A stretch of DNA of 42,843 nucleotides from a virus (IMGVR_UViG_3300027852_000017:1-42843), one strand, 5' to 3'. Positions 17,217-25,764 are shown, numbered from the stretch's first letter. Notes: generated by a model from the letters alone, not told the origin. Made by a program: numbers and translations.

Positions 17217-18266
17217 TTAAGCGGCCATATACTTCTTGCTTAAATCTTTATTTTCCGATAAAACAGCATATACAGCCTTGTCATAATCAACTTTATTTTT
17301 CGTCGAATATTCTTTCGCGAGGCAATCAACCTCATCGTATACTGATGTATATTTGGTTTCTTTTCTACTTCCATCATCTTCAAGCCCAAGCTCATCCTTG
17401 AAAAACTTTGTTTGTGATTCGAGTATCTTTTCCATGGGCTCAATAACTTTTACGATTGCTTTTCTGTCCGCACCATCATTTTCAGAATAATTCTTTTCAT
17501 CAAAAAGAGAGACAAACTGGTCTCTTGTAGCTGGAGCAAGTTTTTTTTCTTTGACGAGAGTTTCACATTTTGAAAGAAATGAATTGACTTTTTTATCGTC
17601 TTCGAGTTTCGCCTGTTTTTTTACAAACTCAGAAAACGCCTTTTCTTTTTCTGCCTTTTCTTTTTCTGCTTTCTTAACTTCTACCTCAAGCTCTGCAATT
17701 TTTTTAATTAATTCTGCCTTTTCCATGTTTTTTTTATCCTCCTGATTATTTTTATTTTTGATAGTAGTTTTAAATACGTTTGGTGCTGAATATTGCTTAC
17801 AAATATTTATATCTTTTAGCTCTACATCCTCCTCTATTTTTATTTTTTTATCAGCAAAATAAGTTTCAAGCTCTTTTAATCCTGTTACGGCTGGAAGATC
17901 TGCACCGAGTAGCGCAACGCCAACAAGAACTTTGTCAAAAACCTTGTCATTAACTTTAGCATTCCATCTTATTTCGGAGCTTACTGTTTTATACAATTTC
18001 TTTTTGATAGCTGATTTTACTACTTTAGGAACGTCTGTAAAGTTGGCTACTAATGTTTCGCCATTTCTTTCAAGCCCGCTTATCCAGCCAAGAGCAGGGT
18101 GTCCATCCGAAAGTATACTTTTCATTTGCTCTTTGTTATGCCCTAACTTCAAAGGCGGCTTTATATCACCCTGGAGTGTTTTGAAATTCTTAACCATACT
18201 ATCGATATCATCAATAGAATAAGTGTCTCCCTTCCATGTTCCTGCTTTGAAAATTTCTACTTTCAT
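17217..18266 (-). CDS. Mu gpI-like prohead protease with scaffold domain
   Basis: 349 aa, start at 18266 behind GTAGGAG. Residues 1-140 match the Mu-like protease pattern: PPLKLGHNKEQMKS at about 38-51, a GWISGL strand, a LVANFTDVPKVV segment, and LYKTVSSEIRWN. Residues 165-240 are a Lys/Glu coiled coil, as in scaffolding proteins, and the C-terminal part is helical. In Mu-type heads the protease also supplies the scaffold and is removed at maturation. It precedes the decoration and capsid genes. Confidence 0.75.
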   Translation of the reverse strand: MKVEIFKAGTWKGDTYSIDDIDSMVKNFKTLQGDIKPPLKLGHNKEQMKSILSDGHPALGWISGLERNGETLVANFTDVPKVVKSAIKKKLYKTVSSEIRWNAKVNDKVFDKVLVGVALLGADLPAVTGLKELETYFADKKIKIEEDVELKDINICKQYSAPNVFKTTIKNKNNQEDKKNMEKAELIKKIAELEVEVKKAEKEKAEKEKAFSEFVKKQAKLEDDKKVNSFLSKCETLVKEKKLAPATRDQFVSLFDEKNYSENDGADRKAIVKVIEPMEKILESQTKFFKDELGLEDDGSRKETKYTSVYDEVDCLAKEYSTKNKVDYDKAVYAVLSENKDLSKKYMAA

Positions 18267-18274
18267 ATTGTCTC

Positions 18275-20524
18275 CTACATGAAGCCAACTTGAGGTCTAA
18301 CCGAAGTTGGCAGGTTATTTTCTTTTCCGTTCCAATTATCCAGCACTGTAACTGGAATAAGCAAACTCCTGCAACCCATATGATTTACTGGAGCATAGCT
18401 TCCAAAGGTTTTTAATATTCTTCCATGCATAGCCTTGCAAATTTCAGTTGTAGATTCATCAAGAACTGATGAATACTGAAAAGCCTGAATATAATCTTTT
18501 AAATCTGGTTGTGTAAAAAAAGCTTGCCGGCCTTGATTATAAGCATCTGCTATTGCAGTTCTTGCCACGCTGTAAAGCCTAAAAGGTTTACTTGATCCGG
18601 TAGCGTCTGGAAGTATCGAGGATACTACAATATCAGCCTCCAAAGCCATCATAGTTTCGGCCAAAGATTTATTATACTTAATAGAATTAAGTAGTACATT
18701 ATGGACGCCGGATTCTAAAGCGCCCGTAAGATTGCTATAATATAAAAGGCTTTTAACATTCAAGAAATTTTCAGCGCTACTAAAATCCAAAGTATCAGAA
18801 GGATATTTATCAGGAAAAGAATAATCGGCATTTTCTTTTTTCTTTTTATTGATAACGGCTTTTGAAGGCATTTCTTTTTTTGCAGACCTTGATCCTTTTT
18901 TTAATGCTGAATTTAAAGATTTTGAAATAACATCTTTGACATTTGATTTAGGAACTTTTATTTTCATTATCTTTTCAGGAGGTATGTTTGATGTGTTTAT
19001 ACCTTTATTCCTAAAAAACATGGCCGTGATTTGCTCCTCAAGCGAAGTTTTTACCTCAGCCATAGCATTAGTAAGCCCCTTTATATATGGTCGCTCAAGG
19101 CCGTCTAACTCTTTCGCTATCTCAGAGTAGTTGACACTCTTATTAAGCATAAGTCTTTTTCCCGCAATAGAGAACATTCTGTTGTTATCTTGCTTGCCGT
19201 CACCGTCATCTGGTTGAGCCGTTTTTTGCTCAATGGGCTGATTTTTAATAATTATAGCATCTTTTTTCCTTTTTTCTACTTCCTCTTTTTTTCTTTTTTC
19301 TACTTCCTCCTCCGACAACTCCGTAAAATTTAATATCCTTCGTATATACTGTTCATCCTCAACAATATTTTTCACTACTTTTTTTTGCGTAAGATCTGCC
19401 CATGTTTTTACATACTCAATCTTTTCCTGTTGGGTAAGCGGCTCAAATTTAAATTTCGGGAAAACATCCGTGCCAAAATTCCATAATGCTAATTGCCTAA
19501 AAAGCTGTTCGTTTAATACCTCTTCTAATGCTCTGGATAAAGAAAGAAGTGTCCAAAAAAAAGCTTTTAATTGTACCTCTGCCTGGGCGAAACTTCCAGT
19601 ATTCGTCTGCTCAGCAACACCGATTAAGTTAGGAACGAGGAGTGACCTAACAATAGCCTTGTTGTATTGCGAGACGGCCTTTTCATAAGCCTCCGTCCTT
19701 AAAGGTTGGAACGCTTCTAATTTGACTGAATCCGGAAGTGCCGCGCCAGTAGCAGCCGATACATTGGTGATAAGGTTTTTTAGTGCAGTGTCTTCATCGC
19801 TTGATAAGGGGGCGGACACGCTTGCGTAAAGAAAACCGCCAGCCGAACGTTCAAGGTGAATTGACTGAAATTTGATAGTAATATCTTTGTGCCAGTACTC
19901 TCGATAACATCCTTTTAAATCAGATTGCCCGTACAGTGGGGATATATTTGGATCATTAACAAAATGTATCACTTTATCTTTCTCAAGAACAGCTTCCTCG
20001 CCAGTATGAGTGAACTGTTTGAAATATTTTACATTGCCATGTTTATCAGAAATAATCCCATTATCAAATGTCTCGAACGGTCTTGTCTTAAAAGATTTGA
20101 TCCCCCAGTATGCCTTATTATCCCATTGTATATTCTCGTATATTTTTTCTGTGATACTATATCCATGCTCAAGAGCTGTTAATATGCCAGAAAGAGCATC
20201 GATAAAACTACCTTTGATATTATCAAGAACAAAGGTAAAAAAGTCTGCCATTTTATCCATTTGCTCAACTTCTTCTTTGCCTGTATCAAAAAAGAAACTC
20301 CTGCTAAGTATAGCACCTTTTTTTAATCCAAGGCCGGACTTAACGGCATCGTCCAGCATCATTTTGTTATAAACATTATACCCTTTGTTGATCAAAAGCT
20401 CATCTGGATTATATGGTATAATCTCGCCATACACATTGTTATGGGTTAGATAATAAGCCCCGACAGAGGATATCCCTTTTTCTTGTAGATCTGGTTTAAT
20501 TTCTTTTTTGTTTTTCTTGGCCAT
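18275..20524 (-). CDS. Portal protein fused to Mu gpF-like head morphogenesis protein
   Basis: 749 aa. The N-terminal about 430 residues resemble DUF935 (Mu gp29-like) portal proteins: GYNVYNKMMLDDAVKSGLGL, a long ALEHGYSITEKIYENI stretch, and LVPNLIGVAEQTNTGSFAQA. A Lys/Glu linker follows at about 395-430. The C-terminal part (about 640-735) has the gpF signature, with YSVARTAIADAYNQGRQAFF, a LDESTTEICKAMHGRI segment and an H-M-G-C-R-S end. In Mu these are two genes; here they are one frame. The portal forms the DNA channel and gpF is a minor head protein. Confidence 0.78.
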   Translation of the reverse strand: MAKKNKKEIKPDLQEKGISSVGAYYLTHNNVYGEIIPYNPDELLINKGYNVYNKMMLDDAVKSGLGLKKGAILSRSFFFDTGKEEVEQMDKMADFFTFVLDNIKGSFIDALSGILTALEHGYSITEKIYENIQWDNKAYWGIKSFKTRPFETFDNGIISDKHGNVKYFKQFTHTGEEAVLEKDKVIHFVNDPNISPLYGQSDLKGCYREYWHKDITIKFQSIHLERSAGGFLYASVSAPLSSDEDTALKNLITNVSAATGAALPDSVKLEAFQPLRTEAYEKAVSQYNKAIVRSLLVPNLIGVAEQTNTGSFAQAEVQLKAFFWTLLSLSRALEEVLNEQLFRQLALWNFGTDVFPKFKFEPLTQQEKIEYVKTWADLTQKKVVKNIVEDEQYIRRILNFTELSEEEVEKRKKEEVEKRKKDAIIIKNQPIEQKTAQPDDGDGKQDNNRMFSIAGKRLMLNKSVNYSEIAKELDGLERPYIKGLTNAMAEVKTSLEEQITAMFFRNKGINTSNIPPEKIMKIKVPKSNVKDVISKSLNSALKKGSRSAKKEMPSKAVINKKKKENADYSFPDKYPSDTLDFSSAENFLNVKSLLYYSNLTGALESGVHNVLLNSIKYNKSLAETMMALEADIVVSSILPDATGSSKPFRLYSVARTAIADAYNQGRQAFFTQPDLKDYIQAFQYSSVLDESTTEICKAMHGRILKTFGSYAPVNHMGCRSLLIPVTVLDNWNGKENNLPTSVRPQVGFM

Positions 20525-20532
20525 ATTTTCCT

Positions 20533-20985
20533 CTATCTTATATAACTCCCGATTAAGATACCATTGGCAAAAAATTCTGGTTGACCATCAATCACCAAAT
20601 TATAGACTTTTTCATTTACTGCATCTTGCCTGGTAATCATGTCGGGTGTTGCTTTTGTAAGAAGTGTATTGAGTAAAAGTGGGTTTTTGTTTTTCGTTAA
20701 AAAATAAATAGCATCTTCAGGAGATACCGCTCCAATTGTTTTTCTTTTTTCAATTTCATTTTTGATAGTTATTACCTTACAGTTATTAGTACATCTTAAA
20801 TTTCGTCCGTTGAAATTATATCTTTTAGTTTCTTTAGCCTCAACCCAAAATAAATCTAATATTTTTTTATAACCCTTTCTGGTAAAGGCAAAATCCCCCT
20901 CATCAATATCTTTAATCTTGATATTACCAGAAAAACATTTAATTATCGTTTTCCCAGATAGATAAAAACTATTATTTCTCCCCAT
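20533..20985 (-). CDS. Free-standing Hint (intein-like) domain protein
   Basis: 150 aa, start at 20985 with GGGGAG. Cys17 opens a CFSGNIKIKDIDEGDF segment followed by TRKGYKKI, the layout of the N-terminal splicing block (C-x-x-G ... I..I..GD.v.t..G). A block resembling B is LRCTNNCKVIT at 62-72, where the usual T-x-x-H has Cys69 in place of His. The end EKVYNLVIDGQPEFFANGIL at 125-144 is the usual C-terminal block, but the closing His-Asn is missing and IGSYIR follows. No homing endonuclease domain is present. It lies between TerL and portal. It may be a broken intein, or a domain with only N-terminal cleavage. Confidence 0.75.
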   Translation of the reverse strand: MGRNNSFYLSGKTIIKCFSGNIKIKDIDEGDFAFTRKGYKKILDLFWVEAKETKRYNFNGRNLRCTNNCKVITIKNEIEKRKTIGAVSPEDAIYFLTKNKNPLLLNTLLTKATPDMITRQDAVNEKVYNLVIDGQPEFFANGILIGSYIR

Positions 20986-20996
20986 AGCTCCCCTTA

Positions 20997-22247
20997 TTAT
21001 CTGTATCCTACGGTTATTTTCAATAAACTGCTTGTCATATCGTCTTCCATGGCATAGCGTAGGGCGTCAATAAAGTCGTTGTTTTTATCCTCAGGTTCAG
21101 AAGTGCTTGACCCGCTTTTGTCTTTTTTCCAACAATAAGCCTCAAAATTATCAATCGTCCCAGAACATGATTTGTCAATAATAATAGTCTGTTGTTGTAG
21201 CCACTGTATTCCAAATTTAATAGAGTCTTTACCTTTTTTAGCACCCTTTATCCTGATATTATATCCGTTTAATTCTTTTATTGATTTAGGTTCGGCACTA
21301 TCCGCCACAACTGTATGTTGCCCAACAAGGTACTGGATATCGTCAGAAATTTCGCTGTTTGTTTTACCTAAACAACTATACTCATCAAAAATGTAAATAA
21401 GCCTCTTTGCTCTATAATAATAAAGTTTAACAATGGCGGTCGGATCATTACTAAACCCAAAATCAAGCCCAATTTTAATGTTATCAAAAGTGCTGAAAAT
21501 TGGATCATTTTTAATATCTGCTATTGTATAATTCTTGAAAACAGTATTGCCTAAAACTCCCCACTTACCGTGCGTATAGACATCCTTCCAATATTTATCG
21601 GTTTCGTTTTCAAGTAGGTCTATGTCGTCCTGAGCTAAAAACTTATTGTTTTTATAAGTTGACTTCAATATTAAAATGTTTTCATCTTGATATTTCTGAT
21701 CGTTATCGCCAAAGACTCCCTGGAAAAAGCGTTTATAAATCCAGTGCGTCTTTAAAATTGGGTTAAAAATGTATGTTGTTCTTTTTTTCGTGTTTGATTT
21801 GCCTCTTAATCGTCTATCCAACTGTTTTATATCTTGCTCATCTATCTCTGTGGCTTCCTCAGCGACTATATCCGTGAAGACACCGATTATAGGAACAATA
21901 GATTTGAGTTTCTCTACATCGTCCAGCCCGAACAAAGCTATCATTCTCTGTGTAGGCCGGTAAATTATTGTTAAGTCAGTTTTGTTTATGTCAAAGTATT
22001 TAATAATTTTCCAAGAAGACAAGACCTGGGTTATTTCTTGAAGACAGCTTTTTTTTAAAGTAGCCCGTGTTTTTCTTACTACTATAAAGTTTCTTTCATT
22101 TTTGATAATATCCACAACCATACGTTGTGCTATGAATCTTGATTTGCCTGAAGATGATCCGCCGAAAAATATCTCATTGCGCGCGGTGAAATCTAAGTAT
22201 GGGAGGTAATAATCGTTGAATGTATTTTTTTCAATTATTAACTCCAC
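20997..22247 (-). CDS. terL: Terminase large subunit
   Basis: 416 aa. The start appears to be GTG at 22247, directly after the TerS stop. The ATPase has Walker A GGSSSGKS at 29-36 and a hydrophobic strand ending in acidic Walker B (VAEEATEID, E130/E131). The nuclease domain has IGLDFGFSNDPTAIV (D262), VVADSAEP (D316) and NNDFIDALRYAM (D391, D394), which form the RNase H-like metal site. It resembles the PBSX/Terminase_3 group. It cuts and pumps DNA into the prohead. The TerS candidate precedes it; the Hint gene and portal follow. Confidence 0.9.
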   Translation of the reverse strand: MELIIEKNTFNDYYLPYLDFTARNEIFFGGSSSGKSRFIAQRMVVDIIKNERNFIVVRKTRATLKKSCLQEITQVLSSWKIIKYFDINKTDLTIIYRPTQRMIALFGLDDVEKLKSIVPIIGVFTDIVAEEATEIDEQDIKQLDRRLRGKSNTKKRTTYIFNPILKTHWIYKRFFQGVFGDNDQKYQDENILILKSTYKNNKFLAQDDIDLLENETDKYWKDVYTHGKWGVLGNTVFKNYTIADIKNDPIFSTFDNIKIGLDFGFSNDPTAIVKLYYYRAKRLIYIFDEYSCLGKTNSEISDDIQYLVGQHTVVADSAEPKSIKELNGYNIRIKGAKKGKDSIKFGIQWLQQQTIIIDKSCSGTIDNFEAYCWKKDKSGSSTSEPEDKNNDFIDALRYAMEDDMTSSLLKITVGYR

Positions 22248-22610
22248 TTATTCAATCCTTATCCTAACGACGTCTTCATTATCATTGCTATCATCTATGC
22301 CCCATAGCCGTCTCTCCTGGTCATGGAGGCTTTTTAAACTGACAACCGCTATTTGAGCAAACCTTATACGTTCATTTGCCTCACGGATTCTATCAACTTT
22401 ATCTTTTCCATCAAGACCTGTAGACTCTTCAAGCGTTTGATTAGCTTCAACGATAATAGCTTTTAAACGCTCGATAGCTTTTTTTTGCTCTTCGATAATA
22501 AAGTCTTTATCTTTCTCTATTGAGAAAAAAGGTAAATCAATAGTGTCAATATGATTTTTTAATATTTTAGGTTTGATATTGTCCACTGTTTTTGATTTAC
22601 CTCCTCCCAA
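22248..22610 (-). CDS. Terminase small subunit candidate
   Basis: 120 aa. The start is uncertain: TTG at 22610 lies next to GGAGGAGG but the spacing is poor. It contains a central amphipathic helix of charged residues (DKDFIIEEQKKAIERLKAII) and a coiled-coil pattern, as expected of small terminase oligomerisation domains. It is the first gene of the late operon, directly upstream of TerL with no gap. No helix-turn-helix is obvious. The call is from position and helical composition. Confidence 0.55.
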   Translation of the reverse strand: MGGGKSKTVDNIKPKILKNHIDTIDLPFFSIEKDKDFIIEEQKKAIERLKAIIVEANQTLEESTGLDGKDKVDRIREANERIRFAQIAVVSLKSLHDQERRLWGIDDSNDNEDVVRIRIE

Positions 22611-22658
22611 GAGACTTACGGCATTTTATTGCATCTATTAGTTTTAACTATATTGCCT

Positions 22659-22687
22659 ACTATAACACATTTTTATCTATTTGTCAA
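22659..22687 (-). promoter_or_regulatory. Late operon promoter
   Basis: Minus strand -35 TTGACA (22687-22682), 17-bp spacer, -10 TATAGT (22664-22659), preceded by AAAAAACCC. It lies just after the early terminator and before the TerS candidate. No convincing inverted repeat overlaps it, unlike several early promoters. Confidence 0.8.
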
Positions 22688-22708
22688 GGGTTTTTTGAAA
22701 AAAAAGAC

Positions 22709-22745
22709 AAAAAAAATACCCCCTATCAAAAAAAAAGATAGGGGG
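22709..22745 (-). terminator. Strong rho-independent terminator of the early region
   Basis: On the minus strand CCCCCTATC, an A/T loop of nine, then GATAGGGGG form a perfect nine-pair stem followed by TA and eight T residues. It lies after the thymidylate synthase-like gene and separates early from late transcription. Confidence 0.92.
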
Positions 22746-22777
22746 CACTGTTAAAATATAATTGTTTTGGCTACTGC

Positions 22778-23434
22778 TTATCTTCCCATAAACTGCTCGG
22801 CGGATGGGATACAAGACTCTACTATTCCAGCTTTCAGGCAAGAAAAATGCATTTGCCCATCCTTACATCCAATGCTCTCGGACATATATTCTTTAACCAA
22901 CTGTAGGGCTGCAAGGTTTAACGGAAACCCATTGTATAAATTCCATGACCTAAAGATAATATTAAAACTCAAACTCCCTTCTGATATTTTAGTATCTATA
23001 CCCCTCAGGCATGGTGAAGTCCCGCCCTGTTCATCATAAGCATCAAAGCTCTTTGCATCTCCTATTGAGATATAACAGTGCTTGTTTTGACCATGCTTTT
23101 TATAATACTTAATCATTTTTTCTATTTGTGGAACGATATATTGTCCGTAAGTATAATGCTCCCCATGTTTTTTATCAGTAGTTAAAAAATATCCAAGATA
23201 GTTCTCAAGGTATTTATTATCAAAAGGAGGCGTCATGCCTTGTGGGAATGTTGGTATTAATGGCCTACATCCTGGGTGAATAATAGTACCAGATAGAACA
23301 TCAAGCTCAAGCCTTTTAGCCTGTGTTGACGAACATTTAAGCTCGTACATTTTACCCCTCAATAAGCATTGTTGAAGGGTTAAAAAATATGCCTCATTTA
23401 AATCCCTACACTCAACATGGGCGCTATGATCCAT
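22778..23434 (-). CDS. Thymidylate synthase family protein, divergent active site
   Basis: 218 aa, start at 23434 behind GAGGAG. The core matches the short archaeal-type ThyA pattern: PCLRGIDTKI with catalytic Cys142, FRSWNLYNGFPLNLAALQL with R162-S163 and N173, and KEYMSESIGCKDGQ. Normally RS-x-D follows the Arg-Ser; here position 165 is Asn. The usual C-terminal H-x-Y motif, which binds the dUMP ribose, is absent (KAGIVESCIPS instead). It probably acts on a pyrimidine monophosphate in phage nucleotide metabolism, together with NrdD. A changed substrate or loss of activity cannot be excluded. Confidence 0.78.
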   Translation of the reverse strand: MDHSAHVECRDLNEAYFLTLQQCLLRGKMYELKCSSTQAKRLELDVLSGTIIHPGCRPLIPTFPQGMTPPFDNKYLENYLGYFLTTDKKHGEHYTYGQYIVPQIEKMIKYYKKHGQNKHCYISIGDAKSFDAYDEQGGTSPCLRGIDTKISEGSLSFNIIFRSWNLYNGFPLNLAALQLVKEYMSESIGCKDGQMHFSCLKAGIVESCIPSAEQFMGR

Positions 23435-23473
23435 AGTAAACTCCTCGTTTTTATTTAGCTAATTATTTTTTTT

Positions 23474-23746
23474 TTATAAGCTTAAAGCAAAAATGCATAA
23501 CCAATCATATTTGAAACAATTATGACCGACAATTTTTTCTTTTGTTAATCTTACCAACGTAATCCTTGCACAATTGGTTATCACCCATAACTCCTCAGTA
23601 TAATTCGGAGCGCATAGAGTTCTTATTTTGATAGGCTCTATGTCGGATGCAAGATGCATGTAATAACGATAGTCAATTTTTTCGTCAACACCGAAGACAC
23701 GGTCTAAAACAGTTAAATATCCTTTTTCATCTTGTGGGTTTATCAT
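23474..23746 (-). CDS. Small paralogous early protein, copy 2
   Basis: 90 aa. Its ATG overlaps the stop of the upstream copy (ATGA). It begins MINPQDEKGYLTVLDRVFGV and shares LTVLDRVFGV, PIKIRTLCAPNY, EELWVI and YKYDW with copy 1. No enzyme motif or membrane segment is seen. The family is not recognised. It lies in a small block between a nuclease gene and the thymidylate synthase-like gene. Confidence 0.6.
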   Translation of the reverse strand: MINPQDEKGYLTVLDRVFGVDEKIDYRYYMHLASDIEPIKIRTLCAPNYTEELWVITNCARITLVRLTKEKIVGHNCFKYDWLCIFALSL

Positions 23747-24027
23747 TCTTTACCTCCGGCCTCTGAAATAAAATTACACGTCCAATCGTATTTATAACAA
23801 TTATAACCGATTACTCTTTCTTTCATTATTCTTATCAAAAGAATTTTACCTCGTTGTTCTATTACCCATAGTTCCTCAAGATAATTCGGAGCGCATAGAG
23901 TTCTTATTTTGATAGGTTTTCTATCAGAATAAAGGATTTCATAATAAAGCGCATCAATTTTTTCGCCAACACCAAAAACACGGTCTAAAACAGTTAGGTG
24001 GTTTTTCCCTTCCTGTGGATTTATCAT
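23743..24027 (-). CDS. Small paralogous early protein, copy 1
   Basis: 94 aa, start at 24027 behind GAGGAGG. About half of the residues are the same as in copy 2, with the strongest match at LTVLDRVFGV and PIKIRTLCAPNY, and a shared conserved Cys in each. The two genes are a tandem duplication with overlapping ends. Function unknown. Confidence 0.6.
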   Translation of the reverse strand: MINPQEGKNHLTVLDRVFGVGEKIDALYYEILYSDRKPIKIRTLCAPNYLEELWVIEQRGKILLIRIMKERVIGYNCYKYDWTCNFISEAGGKE

Positions 24028-24043
24028 TCCAGCCTCCTCGTTT

Positions 24044-24550
24044 TTATTTTATTTTTCTTTTCATTTTACCTGTATCAGTCAATAAATATCTTTCAGGCAT
24101 AAAGGTATTTTTAAAAAACTTTGGGATTTCAATTTTTTGAACATAAATTCCATGCTGACTAAATAACCATTTTTGATTTACAGCAAACTCTCTATGGTTA
24201 TTATAAATTGAGTATCCACCTTTGATCTCGATATATGAAATTTTGTCATTTATAACTAATCTGTCCTTAATATCTTTCGACCTCAAGCTTTCTGACAGAT
24301 CAATTGTTAATTTATTTTTTCTATACCACTCAATTACGAAATCTGGAGTATAAATATGTTCTCTAAACAATTTTGTTTTCTTTGATAATTTGAAATGATC
24401 TTCATTATGGTAAACCCTTTTTATACAACCATGGTGTCTGGTTAAAGCATCATCCAAAAACCATTTGAAGTATATCTCTTCTTTGGAGTCAAATATATGA
24501 CCATCATGAGAATATTTTCTATCCTCTTTTATTATCGGTAATACTTGCAT
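24044..24550 (-). CDS. PD-(D/E)XK-type endonuclease (DUF1064-like)
   Basis: 168 aa, start at 24550 behind GAGGAG. It shows the core of small phage PD-(D/E)XK nucleases: FDSKEEIYFKW with Glu24, YTPDFVIEWY with Asp70, and ISYIEIKGGYS with the E108-I-K110 pair. The 'F.SKeE' opening and 'DF.v ... iE.KG' layout are those of DUF1064-like enzymes. It likely cuts DNA during recombination or processing. It is the first gene after a terminator, so its own promoter is unknown or transcription reads through. Confidence 0.7.
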   Translation of the reverse strand: MQVLPIIKEDRKYSHDGHIFDSKEEIYFKWFLDDALTRHHGCIKRVYHNEDHFKLSKKTKLFREHIYTPDFVIEWYRKNKLTIDLSESLRSKDIKDRLVINDKISYIEIKGGYSIYNNHREFAVNQKWLFSQHGIYVQKIEIPKFFKNTFMPERYLLTDTGKMKRKIK

Positions 24551-24571
24551 TTATTTCTCCTCATCGTTATT

Positions 24572-24604
24572 GTAAAAAATAGCCATCGCGGATGCAATGG
24601 CTAT
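24572..24604 (-). terminator. Rho-independent terminator
   Basis: On the minus strand ATAGCCAT, a ten-base loop, then ATGGCTAT form a perfect eight-pair stem followed by TTTTTT. It sits at the end of the gene at 24613-24930 and before the next ribosome binding site. Confidence 0.88.
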
Positions 24605-24612
24605 AATGATTT

Positions 24613-24930
24613 TTACCAAAATTTGAGCCTACCAATATTTCTACCAATAAAACCGACAACTGCTTTGCCTGCTCTCTTGAAAAAACCCTCAGCGTTTGCA
24701 ATAAGAAAAGGGACAATAATCTCTATCACCTCATTCACTATAACACCCTTGATGTCTTCAAGATTTGCTTTGGCTTCAGACTTAAGCTCGTCTCCAGCCT
24801 TTGCTACTGCATCTTTGACAATAACCTCAGTACTATCTTTAAGCTCGCCAACTTTTTCCTCAACAACATCTCTAACCTTATAAGTAATGTTGTCATCCAC
24901 AAACTGGTTAAAATTGTCAAAATCTCCCAT
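24613..24930 (-). CDS. Amphipathic small protein, possible lysis-module member
   Basis: 105 aa, start at 24930 behind AAGGAGG. Residues 1-60 are charged and helical (TYKVRDVVEEKVGELKDST). Residues 62-88 (GVIVNEVIEIIVPFLIANAEGF) are a hydrophobic stretch that could be a single membrane segment. The C-terminus is short and basic. It stands next to a DUF5675-like gene and is closed by a terminator, so a holin-like or membrane role is possible. No holin family is recognised. Confidence 0.5.
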   Translation of the reverse strand: MGDFDNFNQFVDDNITYKVRDVVEEKVGELKDSTEVIVKDAVAKAGDELKSEAKANLEDIKGVIVNEVIEIIVPFLIANAEGFFKRAGKAVVGFIGRNIGRLKFW

Positions 24931-24943
24931 ACTTGTTTCCTCC

Positions 24944-25441
24944 TTAATAGTTGTTTTTGATAATTAATTTAAATGTTTCATCCTCAACTCGTTCATAAAG
25001 CTCTGTTAAAGCCTTCATACTACCACAAACCTCCTTCCTTAAAGCATTGATCTGCATACCTAAAAGTATACAGCCACAAGTATCTTCAAGATAATTGCCT
25101 ACATGGATTAAAATATTGCTTCGCCCGTATACTTTATTTAAACCAAAAGCCATCAATTTTGATGATTCTTTTTTGCGTTTGGCAGTGTATACTCCATCTG
25201 GGATACACGATATGTTCACTCTGTTTGCTCTCCATGGCAATTCCATGGTAAAACAAAGTACTTCTTTGTCAATGGTTAATACACCAAAAGTTCCTTTGTC
25301 TGAGGTCTCCAGCCTTGTGATCTCTACAATATGCATGTCGTCCGTCTCCTTATTATAGTTATCTTGATGTAGCCACTCAAGCCCCCCGTAAAATACTTTA
25401 TCGTATCTTGGAGGACTTGGCTTTATTAACCCGCTACGCAT
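24944..25441 (-). CDS. DUF5675-like protein, possible cell-wall enzyme
   Basis: 165 aa, overlapping the upstream gene by eight bases. About residues 35-150 follow the pattern of DUF5675: ITRLETSDKGTFGVL, CFTMELPWRAN, SCIPDGVY, then ILIHVGNYLEDTCGCILLGM. The His in IHVGN and the Cys-Gly-Cys about ten residues on recall the layout of L,D-transpeptidase-like folds. This is a suggestion only. The gene may take part in host cell-wall processing or lysis; no classical endolysin was found elsewhere. Confidence 0.6.
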   Translation of the reverse strand: MRSGLIKPSPPRYDKVFYGGLEWLHQDNYNKETDDMHIVEITRLETSDKGTFGVLTIDKEVLCFTMELPWRANRVNISCIPDGVYTAKRKKESSKLMAFGLNKVYGRSNILIHVGNYLEDTCGCILLGMQINALRKEVCGSMKALTELYERVEDETFKLIIKNNY

Positions 25442-25733
25442 TTGGTTGATTCTTTTCTTTCATATAGTCTTTGGCAGCAAAACACATACATTGTTTCCCG
25501 TCTAAAAGATAAAGGCACTTGTTTTGAAATGAAGCTGGAGCAAAACCTTTACATTTCTTTTGGTTTTCAAAAAATTCTTTCTCTTTGCATTCAGTTATAC
25601 CATTTTTGTAAACGCTAAAATACTCGCCTTTTTCTGTATGAACGACCTCAGGCATTTTCTTTTTTTCAGGCTTGTCCTGGGCTTTATCTTTAACCTCATA
25701 AAGTTCATCATAAATATCATGATATCCGTACAT
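25434..25733 (-). CDS. Cysteine-containing small protein, unknown
   Basis: 99 aa, start at 25733 with GGGGAC. It opens MYGYHDIYDELYEVKDKAQD, then has a Lys-rich segment. Its C-terminal half holds five Cys residues (FENQKKCKGFAP, then NKCLYLLDGKQCMCFAAK), with spacing that could bind a metal. No family is recognised. It overlaps the DUF5675-like gene start. Confidence 0.55.
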   Translation of the reverse strand: MYGYHDIYDELYEVKDKAQDKPEKKKMPEVVHTEKGEYFSVYKNGITECKEKEFFENQKKCKGFAPASFQNKCLYLLDGKQCMCFAAKDYMKEKNQPNA

Positions 25734-25764
25734 AACATGTCCCCTATAAATTTAATAGTTAAAA

